Below are positions 1 to 6,967 of a DNA stretch of 17,498 bases, piece by piece. The DNA is taken from the NCBI GenBank assembly GCA_029776555.1, contig JAKOSZ010000272.1:1-17498 (forward strand), written 5' to 3'. Below the pieces are notes generated by a model. The model did no database searches. It was not told the DNA's origin and saw nothing but the letters and a program-made list of their open reading frames with translations. The position numbers and the translations under genes are program-made. The DNA comes from Bacillota bacterium (lineage in GTDB: Bacteria > Bacillota > Clostridia > Acetivibrionales > JAKOSZ01). Positions within the stretch are counted from its first letter, which is position 1. Each line of letters opens with the position of its first letter.

Positions 1-668
1 ACAAGGACTATGTAAAGGCGCTAAGGCTTAGAAAAGACCTCTTCAGCGAATTTTTAAACTACATTACCATAAACGTTTCCGAGTTCTTTCGGAACCCGGA
101 GCAGTGGAAAGTGCTGGAGTCGGATATAATTCCCTGTCTCCTGGACAGGTTTGGAAACCTCAGGGTTTGGAGCGCTGCCTGTTCCACCGGAGAAGAACCC
201 TATTCCCTGGTGATGCTTTTGAACAGGTTTTTACCCCTGGAAGAAATTAGAGTCCTGGCCACGGATATAGACGAATTCGCCCTGGAAAAGGCCATGAAGG
301 GTGAATACCAGCAAAAGAGCCTGGAAAACCTGCCTCAGGGGTTTAGAGAGAAGTATTTTGAAAAAATCTCCGACACGGCATACCGCATCAGGGAGGAGGT
401 AAAGTCCTGCGTAACGTTTAAGCGCCACAACCTCCTAAGAGACAGCTTTCCGAAAAATTTTAACCTGGTCCTCTGCAGAAACGTGCTCATTTACTTTACT
501 GAAGAGGCCAAGGAACGCATTTACAGAAACTTAAACCACACCCTGGAAAAGGACGGGGTCCTGTTTGTGGGAAACACCGAGCAGATTCTCATGTCCGGAA
601 GGTACGGCTTCAGATCCTTTAAGACCTTTTTTTATGCCAAGGAGAAGGATTTGAAGAAAAGCAATTGA
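1..668 (+). CDS. cheR: Chemotaxis protein methyltransferase CheR (5'-truncated by window edge)
   Basis: S-adenosylmethionine-dependent methyltransferase that methylates glutamates of methyl-accepting chemotaxis receptors in the cytoplasm. The reading frame is open from base 3, and the first visible residues (KDYVKALRLRKDLF, then ITINVSEFFRNPEQW) belong to the CheR family, so the gene starts before the window and about 221 residues are visible. The GTG at 111 is an internal valine, not the start. The SAM-binding motif SAACSTGEEPYSL, the acidic ATDID strand and the CheR signature NLVLCRNVLIYF are all present, followed by the usual tail GNTEQI. It appears intact up to its TGA. The next gene encodes a CBS-domain protein, not a chemotaxis protein, so an operon link to chemotaxis genes would have to lie upstream. 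Family assignment is secure; receptor specificity cannot be read from sequence. Confidence 0.95.
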   Translation, partial: KDYVKALRLRKDLFSEFLNYITINVSEFFRNPEQWKVLESDIIPCLLDRFGNLRVWSAACSTGEEPYSLVMLLNRFLPLEEIRVLATDIDEFALEKAMKGEYQQKSLENLPQGFREKYFEKISDTAYRIREEVKSCVTFKRHNLLRDSFPKNFNLVLCRNVLIYFTEEAKERIYRNLNHTLEKDGVLFVGNTEQILMSGRYGFRSFKTFFYAKEKDLKKSN

Positions 669-689
669 CGGTTTAAGGGGCTTAAACCG
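669..689 (+). repeat. Perfect 9-bp hairpin immediately after cheR stop
   Basis: CGGTTTAAG (669-677), loop GGG, CTTAAACCG (681-689) directly follows the cheR stop codon. There is no T-run after it on the plus strand, so it is a poor intrinsic terminator. It may stabilise the 3' end of the cheR message or be the stem of a degraded terminator. No promoter for the downstream CBS gene is obvious in 690-763. Confidence 0.5.
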
Positions 690-763
690 GCCGATTAAAG
701 GGATAAAAACAAAAAAGGGCATGCATCTTTTGCCGCTGCCTGTTACTCGGGAGGAGGAGAAAA

Positions 764-1183
764 ATGAAAGTTGAGGATATAATGCAAAGGGATGTCATAA
801 AGGTTAAGCACAGTTACACCATTAAGGAAGTAAGCAAAAAAATGAAGGAGCACAACGTGGGAAGGGTTCCCGTAGTGGACGATGAAGGAAACGTTATTGG
901 GATAGTCACCGACAGGGACATTGTTATAAGCGGCATTGCAAAAGACAACGGCTTTTACAGCAACACCATAGACACCATAATGACCCGGCAGGTGGTTTAT
1001 ATAACCCCTGACAGGGATGTAACCGAGGCGCTGGAGCTCATGGGGCTCCATAAAATAAGGAGCCTCCTGGTCATCCGGGGGAACACGCTGGTGGGGATGA
1101 TCACTTTGGGAGACATCCTGCAGACCTTCCGCTACAGCGAGAAAGTGCTGGAAACCTTGAACAAGATATATTCGAAGGACTGA
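764..1183 (+). CDS. Two-CBS-domain protein
   Basis: Small cytoplasmic protein of 139 residues made almost entirely of a tandem CBS (Bateman) module, which in this family usually binds adenine nucleotides and acts as an energy or ligand sensor. The first CBS motif runs from VEDIMQRDVIKV to about residue 58, with GIVTDRDIV typical of the fold. The second starts near IDTIMTRQVVYI and ends with GMITLGDILQ. The start ATG follows a strong GGGAGGAGG site with a few A residues as spacer. No catalytic domain is attached, so the partner cannot be inferred. It lies 95 bases after cheR and 102 before the DUF624 gene, which has a promoter candidate of its own. Family call is secure; the specific function is unknown. 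Confidence 0.9.
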   Translation: MKVEDIMQRDVIKVKHSYTIKEVSKKMKEHNVGRVPVVDDEGNVIGIVTDRDIVISGIAKDNGFYSNTIDTIMTRQVVYITPDRDVTEALELMGLHKIRSLLVIRGNTLVGMITLGDILQTFRYSEKVLETLNKIYSKD

Positions 1184-1209
1184 AAGCTTAAGGAGACCTT
1201 CCTGCGCTA

Positions 1210-1238
1210 TTGTACCCGGACCCGGTTGCTGGTAAAAT
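1210..1238 (+). promoter_or_regulatory. Candidate sigma-A promoter for the DUF624 gene
   Basis: TTGTAC (1210-1215) and TAAAAT (1233-1238) are separated by 17 bases and sit about 50 bases before the start codon. Each box has mismatches to consensus, so this is a moderate candidate. Confidence 0.45.
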
Positions 1239-1285
1239 AGAGTTGTTTAATATGCATTTCTTGGAAAAGGAAAAGGAGAAGGGTA

Positions 1286-2149
1286 ATGTCAGTTTTTACG
1301 AAGTTTTTCGAACTACTGGGCTTCTATAATTATAACAAGGACGGGCCGGGGGTCCCGAAAGAGGCCCCGCCGAAGCACCCCGCAGTGGTCTTTTTTGAGA
1401 TATACGCCCGAAAGTTCTGGCAGCTTGTCACCATTAACCTCATGTTTACGGCCTTCAATCTTCCGGCGGTGATTCTGGCCTTCCTTGTCTCCTTATTCTA
1501 CCTTCCGGGTTTTGTTGAAGGCCAGGGGGAAATCGACTTAAGCATCAGATTTGCTTTTATTGTCTTTTTCACCGCCCTGCCGCTGATAACCATCGGACCG
1601 GCCCAGGCAGGCCTGACCTTTCTTTTCAGGAACTACGCAAGGGAAGAACACGCCTTTATATGGTCCGACTTTAAGGAGCAGGCTTTGAAAAACTTTAAAC
1701 AGGCTTTGGCCGTATCCTTGCTGGACTGGGTCATTGTAACCGTAATCGGCTTTGACATAATAGCTTACTCGGATATAGCCGCAAAAAGCAGCAGTTTGTT
1801 TTTCTCCGTTGCGGTGGGGGTATTGATTGGAGCCTTTGGCATATACGTGATAATGCACCTTTACATGTACCCCCTGATGATCAATTACAGGCTGAGCTTT
1901 AGCCAGCTGTTCAAGAACGCCTTCTACTTCGCCGGGCTGAAGCTCCTGCCGAACCTCTTTATTCTTGCCGTTGACATCGTGTGCGTTCTTATTACCGCCG
2001 CGGCCTTCGTGGCTCATCCGCTTGTCGGAATAGCTCTCTATTGCGCCCTTACCGTAAGCACCATAACTCTAATTAACAACTTCTACGTAAACCGGGTCTT
2101 AAAAGAGTTTACAGACCGCGCTTCCGGCGCTGATGAGCAGAAGGGCTGA
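1286..2149 (+). CDS. DUF624 (YesL-like) integral membrane protein
   Basis: Predicted polytopic membrane protein of 287 residues, somewhat longer than the usual roughly 200-residue YesL/DUF624 proteins. After a soluble N-terminus (FFELLGFYNYNKDGPGVPK) the family pattern FWQLVTINLMFTAFNLPAVI begins the first membrane segment. Further hydrophobic stretches follow around residues 88-110, 140-165, 170-190 and 215-260. The motif GPAQAGLTFLFRNYAREEHAFIW is typical of DUF624. DUF624 genes often lie with carbohydrate transport operons, but no sugar transport gene is visible here, so that role is not supported by context. The start ATG has an AAGGAGAAGGG site just upstream. The gene ends at a strong bidirectional terminator. 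Biochemical function is unknown. Confidence 0.8.
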   Translation: MSVFTKFFELLGFYNYNKDGPGVPKEAPPKHPAVVFFEIYARKFWQLVTINLMFTAFNLPAVILAFLVSLFYLPGFVEGQGEIDLSIRFAFIVFFTALPLITIGPAQAGLTFLFRNYAREEHAFIWSDFKEQALKNFKQALAVSLLDWVIVTVIGFDIIAYSDIAAKSSSLFFSVAVGVLIGAFGIYVIMHLYMYPLMINYRLSFSQLFKNAFYFAGLKLLPNLFILAVDIVCVLITAAAFVAHPLVGIALYCALTVSTITLINNFYVNRVLKEFTDRASGADEQKG

Positions 2150-2164
2150 AGGGGAGAGGATAAT

Positions 2165-2217
2165 AAAAGCCGCTTAAAAAGCCAGGATCTTTCCCGGCCT
2201 TTTTAAGCGGCTTTTTT
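2165..2217 (+). terminator. Strong bidirectional intrinsic terminator between DUF624 gene and dapB
   Basis: A 17-bp perfect stem, starting AAAAGCCGCTT (2165) and closing with AAGCGGCTTTT, encloses a ~19-base loop. It is followed on the plus strand by a T-run (CTTTTTTGTCTTTT) and on the minus strand by TTTTATTAT. It lies exactly between two converging genes and should end both transcripts. Confidence 0.9.
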
Positions 2218-2231
2218 GTCTTTTAAGTCCT

Positions 2232-2987
2232 TCAATCTCTCAAAAGATCTTCCATGGTATAAAAACCCGGGGCCTTGCCGCAGATAAACCTGGCGGCCTT
2301 CAGGGCGCCGGCGGCGAATATTTCCTTGGAAAGGGCCGTGTGCCTGATTTCGATGATCTCGTCGGCCCCCGCAAAGATGACCGAGTGTTCGCCCACGATG
2401 GTGCCGCCCCTGACAGCGTGAATGCCTATCTCGTTTTTGCCCCTTTTCTTCAGCCTGGAGTGCCGGTCGTAGACGTATTCCAGGTTGCTGCCCAGGGCCG
2501 AGTTAATGGCTTCGGCAATGGCCAGGGCGGTTCCGCTCGGCGCATCCAGCTTCTGGTTGTGGTGTTTTTCCACAATTTCAATGTCAAAGCTTCCTTTAAG
2601 GAGCTGGGCCGTTTTCTTAACCAGGTCCGTAATGAGGTTTATTCCCAGGGACATGTTGGCCGAATGGAAAACGGGTATGACTTTTGCCGCTTCCTCCATG
2701 GCCTTCCTGTTTGACTGGGAAAGGCCCGTGGTAGCGATAATCACCGGCTTTTTCCGGGACAGGGCATATCCCAATACGGCTTCAAAGGCAGAGGGGCTGG
2801 AAAAGTCAATTACCACATCCACCTCTTCCTTACACTCATGAATGTCGGTGTAAACCGGGTATGTATTGGCCACGGAGCTGTTGACGTCAAAGCCCGCCGC
2901 CAGCTTAAAGTCATCGGAGGACGATATCACCCTGGTTATTACCCGCCCCATTTTTCCATTGCATCCGCTCAGCAAAACTCTTATCAA
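2232..2987 (-). CDS. dapB: 4-hydroxy-tetrahydrodipicolinate reductase (DapB)
   Basis: Catalyses the NAD(P)H-dependent reduction following DapA in the diaminopimelate/lysine pathway, in the cytoplasm. At 251 residues it is slightly short but complete. The N-terminal Rossmann motif GCNGKMGR is at residues 8-15. TTGLS near residue 86 contacts the cofactor region. The active-site signature KHHNQKLDAPSGTA is at 141-154, with the HH pair at 142-143 and Lys146. The start is TTG at 2987: AGGAAGTGAT lies 5 bases upstream, nearly the full anti-SD complement, and an upstream GTG is out of frame. It is 44 bases downstream of dapA on the same strand with no terminator between them, so it is very likely co-transcribed from the riboswitch-controlled promoter. 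It ends at the bidirectional terminator. Confidence 0.96.
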   Translation of the reverse strand: MIRVLLSGCNGKMGRVITRVISSSDDFKLAAGFDVNSSVANTYPVYTDIHECKEEVDVVIDFSSPSAFEAVLGYALSRKKPVIIATTGLSQSNRKAMEEAAKVIPVFHSANMSLGINLITDLVKKTAQLLKGSFDIEIVEKHHNQKLDAPSGTALAIAEAINSALGSNLEYVYDRHSRLKKRGKNEIGIHAVRGGTIVGEHSVIFAGADEIIEIRHTALSKEIFAAGALKAARFICGKAPGFYTMEDLLRD

Positions 2988-3031
2988 ACCGGATCACTTC
3001 CTCTTTTGCAAACTGTATAAACCAAGTTCCT

Positions 3032-3916
3032 TTACTTCTCTAGAAGCCCGTAGTTTATCAACTCTCTCCTTATGACCTTCAGGTTCTCCTCGGTGGTCTC
3101 CACCAGGGGCATGCGGCACTGTCCCACTTTCATTCCCAGCATGTTCATGGCGGCTTTCAGCGGTATCGGGTTCACATCGATGAAAAGCGCCTTAATGAGG
3201 TTTAAGGCCTTGATCTGGATCTTCCTGCCGCCTTCCACATCTCCGTTTAAGAACTTCATTACCATCTCGTGCATATCCCCGGGTATAATATTGGCTGCCA
3301 CAGAAATAACGCCTTTTCCCCCCAGGGCAAGGGTGGGAATGACCTGGCCGTCTTCCCCGGAGTAAATCACTATGTTGTCGCCGCACAGGTTCACAACGTC
3401 TGCCACCTGGTTCAAGTTGCATTCCTTTACCCCGAGGATGTTCTCAATCTCCGACAGGGCCCTTATGGTTTCAGGGTTGATGTTTAAGTTGGTCCTGGAG
3501 GGCACATTGTATAAAATGACCGGTATCTTAATGCTTTTTGCTATGGCCTTGAAGTGTTCGTACAAGCCCCTCTGGGATGTCTTGTTGTAGTAGGGGGTTA
3601 CTGTGAGAATGGCGTCAGCCCCGCTTTCTTCGGCAAACTGGCTTAAAGCTATGGCGTGCCTTGTGTCATTGCTGCCGGTGCCTGCAATAACCGGCACCCT
3701 TCCTCTTACTTTTTCTATGGCGAATTTGATTACGGCTTTGTGTTCTTCGTCAGGCATGGTTGAGGCTTCGCCGGTGGTGCCGGCAATGACTATGGCATCG
3801 GTTCCCTGGCTGATCTGAAACTCGATGAGTTCTTCCAGCTTATCGTAGTTTACGCCGTCTTCGGTAAAGGGAGTAACTATGGCAACCCCGGAGCCTAAAA
3901 ACACGGGCTTTTTCAT
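3032..3916 (-). CDS. dapA: 4-hydroxy-tetrahydrodipicolinate synthase (DapA)
   Basis: Condenses pyruvate with aspartate semialdehyde, the committed step to diaminopimelate and lysine. The product is 294 residues, the normal length for this TIM-barrel lyase. Counting from the chosen start, the pyruvate-binding GTTGE is at 46-50 (TT 47-48), PYYN at 108-111, LYNVPSRT with Tyr136 and Arg141, and the Schiff-base lysine Lys164 is in GVKEC. A longer start at a GTG three codons upstream (3925) is possible in frame, but it would abut the AAGGAA ribosome site. The ATG at 3916 lies 8 bases after that site and is preferred. It is first gene of a dapA-dapB unit preceded by a lysine riboswitch and a canonical promoter, so it should be repressed when lysine is plentiful. 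Confidence 0.97.
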   Translation of the reverse strand: MKKPVFLGSGVAIVTPFTEDGVNYDKLEELIEFQISQGTDAIVIAGTTGEASTMPDEEHKAVIKFAIEKVRGRVPVIAGTGSNDTRHAIALSQFAEESGADAILTVTPYYNKTSQRGLYEHFKAIAKSIKIPVILYNVPSRTNLNINPETIRALSEIENILGVKECNLNQVADVVNLCGDNIVIYSGEDGQVIPTLALGGKGVISVAANIIPGDMHEMVMKFLNGDVEGGRKIQIKALNLIKALFIDVNPIPLKAAMNMLGMKVGQCRMPLVETTEENLKVIRRELINYGLLEK

Positions 3917-3988
3917 AGACAACACTTCCTTTCAAAAAACCTTAAAGGTTATATCCGAATCCCAGTATAAATATATGCAGGTAAATTT

Positions 3989-4013
3989 AATGCTGGTATT
4001 GACCACCAGCATT
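3989..4013 (-). terminator. Hairpin in dapA leader, probable riboswitch terminator
   Basis: Read on the minus strand, AATGCTGGT, a 7-base loop and ACCAGCATT form a perfect 9-bp stem downstream of the lysine aptamer. The following AAATTT is a poor U-tract, so termination may be weak or the hairpin may act in another way. A second small hairpin (TCAGGT/ACCTGA, 4026-4040, triloop) lies between it and the aptamer. Confidence 0.5.
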
Positions 4014-4056
4014 TCATACTACCCATCAGGTAAAACCTGACTGCGACAGAATGAAT

Positions 4057-4222
4057 GATAGCGCTCCATCATTTAAAATGATGACAGTTATATGGCTGTT
4101 AACCATATACCCAGGGCATGCCCCGGATGGGAAGGCATCCCTTCGGCGTTTTTCCCTTTCAGCCCGCCTCGTGGGAACCCATCTTCCTTTACGGGCCTAC
4201 TGATGAAAAACGCTCCTCTATC
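4057..4222 (-). ncRNA. Lysine riboswitch (L box) in the dapA-dapB leader
   Basis: Cis-acting aptamer that binds lysine and switches off lysine synthesis genes. Read on the minus strand it shows the L-box signature blocks in order: GATAGAGGAGCG (5' of P1), AGTA, GATGGG, GGGCTGAAAGGG, CGCCGAAG, CTGGG, then TGTCA followed by the short P5 hairpin CATCATT/AATGATG and GGAGCGCTATC (3' of P1). GATAG (4222-4218) pairs with CTATC (4061-4057) to close P1. The blocks match the B. subtilis lysC leader from memory. The element lies about 20 bases after a canonical promoter and 140 bases before dapA, which encodes the expected regulated enzyme. Downstream, a 9-bp hairpin could be the expression platform. 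Confidence 0.93.
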
Positions 4223-4249
4223 ACACACCGATATATTATTTTTTTTTCC

Positions 4250-4278
4250 ATAATACCATCTAAATATTCCCGTGTCAA
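4250..4278 (-). promoter_or_regulatory. Sigma-A promoter of the dapA-dapB operon
   Basis: On the minus strand TTGACA (4278-4273), exactly 17 bases, then TATTAT (4255-4250). The -35 is a perfect consensus. Transcription would start near 4243, just before the lysine aptamer. Confidence 0.85.
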
Positions 4279-4533
4279 ATAAGATTTGAGAATTTCTGGG
4301 CTGTTGGGTTTTTGCCATGCCTCATTTTGTCACAGGCCGCGGTCACAATGTTACAATGTTGTTAAATATTTGGCTTATCAGGAGGAAAGAGCTGATTGCT
4401 GTCGAAAAATTATTCTAAGTTGATTAATTTGCGATTTTTGCCGATAAAAAATTAAGCCGGACACACCGGAATGACTTAAGCCGGTGTTGGGGTCAGCTGA
4501 TTTAAAACACAGATGATAAGCGGTGAGCAGGCA
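4279..4533. other. Divergent intergenic region with short repeats and a Spo0A-box-like site
   Basis: This stretch separates the dapA promoter from the SpoIID-like gene. Visible elements are a tandem duplication ACAATGTT ACAATGTT (4345-4360), an AGGAGG site (4380-4385) without an obvious gene, TGTCGAA (4400-4406) matching the Spo0A-box core, two copies of TTAAGCCGG 24 bases apart (4452-4460, 4476-4484), and an inverted repeat ACACCGG/CCGGTGT (4463-4469, 4481-4487, 11-base loop). A promoter candidate TTGTCA (4327-4332) to TACAAT (4352-4357) has a long 19-base spacer and is weak. None of these is proven functional. Confidence 0.4.
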
Positions 4534-6189
4534 ATGAACAGGCTGATAAAAAAAATAACAGTCATAGTGGTTTTGGCATACCTTTTAACCAGCACGGGAC
4601 TGAATGCCGTAGCTGTGGTTGATCTCCCGCGTTACATAAGAGTAGGGCTTTTTTACAGTGTTACCGCCCAGCCGTTTTTTACCGCGGCTGCCGAGGGGGG
4701 GCTCCAGTTCGGCTATGGTGACGGCTTTACCCCGATTTGTGAGTGGGACAGCAGCGCACCGGTGCTGATAAGAAAGGATGCCTGTTTTACCAGGTCCAAC
4801 GGGACCCTGAAAGAGTGGAACCCCTCTTCCAAAGCTCCCCAGGAAGGGCTTTTGCTTGGCCCCTACCACATAGCCGTAGCCGGCGCTTATGCCAACTGGG
4901 AAACGGCCAGAATCCAAGCCGAATCCATGAGGGCCGACGGGCTGGACGCATATCCGGCATATAACGGTACATGGCAGGTGTGGATAGGCAGCTTCTGCGA
5001 TGAGGTTACGGCAAAGGTATACATAATAGCCGACCTGGACTTTTTATTCGGCCCCGGGGTCTGCAGCCTGGTGAAGCCGTCGGAGAAAAGTGTTGTGGTG
5101 GAGTCGGAAGCAGGCGAAATACTGTTCATATACGACGACCCTTCGGGGGCGAAACCCCTCCGGATGAAAGCAAAAGCCGGAAGCGACCCGGAAGTGCTGG
5201 TTTTAAACTCCAAGGATAAGTACAGGGGCTCTTTTGAGGTGCTGAGACAGCCCGGCAGCGACATGACCCTGGTCAATGTCCTGCCGCTGGAAGAGTACCT
5301 GTACGGGAACGTTCCGCCGGAAATCGGCGCCAATGCCCATGCCGAAGCCTTAAAAGCCCAGGCCATAGTGTCCCGCACCTACGCCATTAACAACATCGGG
5401 AAGCATTCCCATTACGGCTTTGACCTCTGTTCCACGGTGGACTGCCAGGTTTACAAGGGATACAACGCCGAATCGGCTAAAGCCAACAAGGCCGTTGACG
5501 ATACCTGCGGCAAAGTGGTGGTCTACAACGGCGGTATTGCGCAGGTATACTATTTTGCCTCCAGCGGGGGCAGGACAGAAAACTCCGAAAACGTGTGGAG
5601 CGTCAGCCTTCCTTACTTAAGGAGCGTACCTGACCCTTATGAATCCGATTCCATACCCAACTACCTGTGGAATATAGCCCTCACGCCTTCCAAGATCAGG
5701 GAGACTTTAAAGAGCAGGGGCAGCGACATAGGCAGCATAGTTGACGTGGAAGTGACCAAAACAACCGAGTCCGGCCGGGTGCTTGAACTGGTGGTGATCG
5801 GCTCCAGGGGAAAGAGCGTCTACGAGAGGGAAAAAACCCGCACAGTCTTTGGGTTGAGGAGCCAGCTGTACAGCATAACCACCGACGCGGACGTCTGTGT
5901 GCTTGGAGCCTCCGGAGCCGCTGAAAAGACCCGGCTGGCCAACAAGTATGTGATGAGCGCCGACGGGGTTAAGAAAATTGAAAATAACGTAAAAACAGTC
6001 CAGCTGAAGGGCGAAAACGGCCAGATTAAACCGGTGCCGGTGGTGGCCTCGGAGTACAGGTTTATCGGGAAAGGCTGGGGACACGGCGTAGGAATGAGCC
6101 AGGAAGGGGCAAAGGGAATGGCCCAGGCCGGCTTCACCTATGAAGAGATCATAAAACACTACTTTACCGGTGTTGAAATCTACGGATAA
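4534..6189 (+). CDS. Secreted SPOR + SpoIID/LytB-domain protein
   Basis: Probable peptidoglycan-acting enzyme; SpoIID is a sporulation lytic transglycosylase that cleaves glycan strands. From ATG 4534 (GGTGAG 6 bases upstream; an in-frame ATG at 4513 has no ribosome site) the protein has 551 residues. Residues 1-27 form a signal peptide or membrane anchor (basic MNRLIKK, then a hydrophobic run ending NAVA). A SPOR-like peptidoglycan-binding segment follows at about 110-165 (YHIAVAGAYANWETA, TWQVWIGSF). The SpoIID domain spans about 235-551: VLPLEEYLYGNVPPEIG, EALKAQAIVSRTYA (271-284), YYFASSGGRTENSENVW and the C-terminal GKGWGHGVGMSQEGAKGMA. This is longer than classical SpoIID (about 340), so it is probably a paralogue rather than spoIID itself. 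It ends 6 bases from the convergent zinc-ribbon gene with no clear terminator. Confidence 0.88.
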   Translation: MNRLIKKITVIVVLAYLLTSTGLNAVAVVDLPRYIRVGLFYSVTAQPFFTAAAEGGLQFGYGDGFTPICEWDSSAPVLIRKDACFTRSNGTLKEWNPSSKAPQEGLLLGPYHIAVAGAYANWETARIQAESMRADGLDAYPAYNGTWQVWIGSFCDEVTAKVYIIADLDFLFGPGVCSLVKPSEKSVVVESEAGEILFIYDDPSGAKPLRMKAKAGSDPEVLVLNSKDKYRGSFEVLRQPGSDMTLVNVLPLEEYLYGNVPPEIGANAHAEALKAQAIVSRTYAINNIGKHSHYGFDLCSTVDCQVYKGYNAESAKANKAVDDTCGKVVVYNGGIAQVYYFASSGGRTENSENVWSVSLPYLRSVPDPYESDSIPNYLWNIALTPSKIRETLKSRGSDIGSIVDVEVTKTTESGRVLELVVIGSRGKSVYEREKTRTVFGLRSQLYSITTDADVCVLGASGAAEKTRLANKYVMSADGVKKIENNVKTVQLKGENGQIKPVPVVASEYRFIGKGWGHGVGMSQEGAKGMAQAGFTYEEIIKHYFTGVEIYG

Positions 6190-6195
6190 AGTTCC

Positions 6196-6585
6196 TTAGT
6201 CATTCAGTCTGCTTCCGCAGCAGGGACAGTAGCTAAAGCCGGGTTCAAGCCTGGCTTTGCAGTTAGAGCAGATCTTAAGGCCGGGGCGTACATTTATCGG
6301 CTGTAAGTGTTCATCCCTTATTTCCGGATTCCGGCCCTTTTCATATTCCCGGCCGATGTCAGGGTCAAGCTCACAAAGGCTTTCGCAGCAAGCGGGCTTT
6401 ACATAATACTTCACATCCCACCTGAAGACAGGTATGAAAAACACGTGAAAATAAGAGCAGGTCTTTAATATGTCAAAGCGGGTCATGGCACCACAGGTGG
6501 GACATATGGCGTTGTTATGGGTGCCTATCTGTTTCCGGGCCCGGTCAATTCCAAAAACACCGATAAAAAACACAGCGGCATACAT
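6196..6585 (-). CDS. Small zinc-ribbon protein, function unknown
   Basis: Protein of up to 129 residues with two probable zinc sites. A CPTCG pair is at residues 28-32, and a C-terminal zinc ribbon CSNCKARLEP...CPCCG uses Cys106, Cys109, Cys120 and Cys123. Further cysteines CCESLC lie at 66-71. The N-terminal FFIGVFGI stretch followed by CPTCG resembles the zinc-ribbon family whose members usually begin MFFFFG-like. The true start could therefore be the GTG at 6573 (residue 5) rather than ATG 6585; AGGAAAGG lies just upstream and could serve either. The gene begins only about 25 bases after the terminator palindrome of the two tRNA-Leu genes, so read-through from the tRNA promoter is the most visible source of transcription. 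Role not recognised. Confidence 0.75.
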   Translation of the reverse strand: MYAAVFFIGVFGIDRARKQIGTHNNAICPTCGAMTRFDILKTCSYFHVFFIPVFRWDVKYYVKPACCESLCELDPDIGREYEKGRNPEIRDEHLQPINVRPGLKICSNCKARLEPGFSYCPCCGSRLND

Positions 6586-6607
6586 CCTTTCCTGTCAATA
6601 GTAAAAG

Positions 6608-6631
6608 AAACTACTGAATATTCAGTAGTTT
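6608..6631 (-). terminator. Terminator of the tRNA-Leu pair
   Basis: A perfect 24-base palindrome (AAACTACTGAAT then its complement) is followed on the minus strand by CTTTTAC. It lies between the tRNA genes and the zinc-ribbon gene. Confidence 0.65.
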
Positions 6632-6637
6632 CTCTGC

Positions 6638-6722
6638 TGGTGCGGTCGATGGGACTTGAACCCATACGGAATAATCCATACGCCCCTCAAACGTACGTGT
6701 CTGCCAGTTCCACCACGACCGC
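6638..6722 (-). tRNA. tRNA-Leu (anticodon GAG)
   Basis: Read on the minus strand, acceptor GCGGTCG pairs with CGACCGC over 7 bp. The D-arm region GTGGAACTGGCAGACAC is followed by anticodon stem TACGT/GCGTA around loop TTGAGGG, giving anticodon GAG. There is a long class II variable arm, then T-arm ATGGG TTCAAGT CCCAT. The 3' CCA is encoded (6640-6638). Total 85 bases. The long variable arm and D-loop are typical of leucine tRNAs. It reads leucine codons CUC/CUU. Confidence 0.95.
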
Positions 6723-6765
6723 CTGTTTTGTTTTTCATTGCATCTGGCTGGCTGAAACCTGTCAG

Positions 6766-6852
6766 TGGTGCGAGAGGCGGGACTTGAACCCGCACGGTAT
6801 TGCTACCACTAGACCCTGAATCTAGCGCGTCTGCCAATTCCACCACTCTCGC
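6766..6852 (-). tRNA. tRNA-Leu (anticodon CAG)
   Basis: Read on the minus strand, acceptor GCGAGAG pairs with CTCTCGC. The anticodon stem CTAGA/TCTAG encloses loop TTCAGGG, giving anticodon CAG (codon CUG). The long class II variable arm and T-arm GCGGG TTCAAGT CCCGC are clear, and CCA is encoded (6768-6766). Length 87 bases. It lies 43 bases upstream of the GAG tRNA-Leu, so both are probably processed from one transcript. Confidence 0.96.
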
Positions 6853-6872
6853 ATTAATCAAACGCATTAATT

Positions 6873-6901
6873 ATTTTACTAAATGTCGTTATTGATTTCA
6901 A
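6873..6901 (-). promoter_or_regulatory. Promoter of the tRNA-Leu pair
   Basis: On the minus strand TTGAAA (6901-6896), 17 bases, TAAAAT (6878-6873). The start point would be near 6866, about 14 bases before the mature 5' end of tRNA-Leu(CAG). Confidence 0.75.
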
Positions 6902-6931
6902 GTAGATTTTTTATCTTTTATTGAATAAAAG

Positions 6932-6961
6932 TTGCAAAAATCCGCTTTTTACATGTATAAT
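6932..6961 (+). promoter_or_regulatory. Sigma-A promoter of the DUF2225 / AIR-synthase-like operon
   Basis: TTGCAA (6932-6937), 18 bases, perfect TATAAT (6956-6961). The predicted start near 6968 rules out translation starts at 6921 or 6963 for the following gene. Confidence 0.75.
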
Positions 6962-6967
6962 AATGTT

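Noticed and set aside
4088..4318. 76-codon minus-strand open frame upstream of dapA
   Set aside because: It lies across the dapA promoter and the lysine riboswitch; its translation reflects the aptamer sequence and it begins upstream of the predicted transcription start.
4534..6189. Canonical sporulation gene spoIID
   Set aside because: Too long and has an N-terminal SPOR-like segment; the neighbours are not the usual spoIID ones (murA, spoIIQ, spoIIID), so named only by domain.
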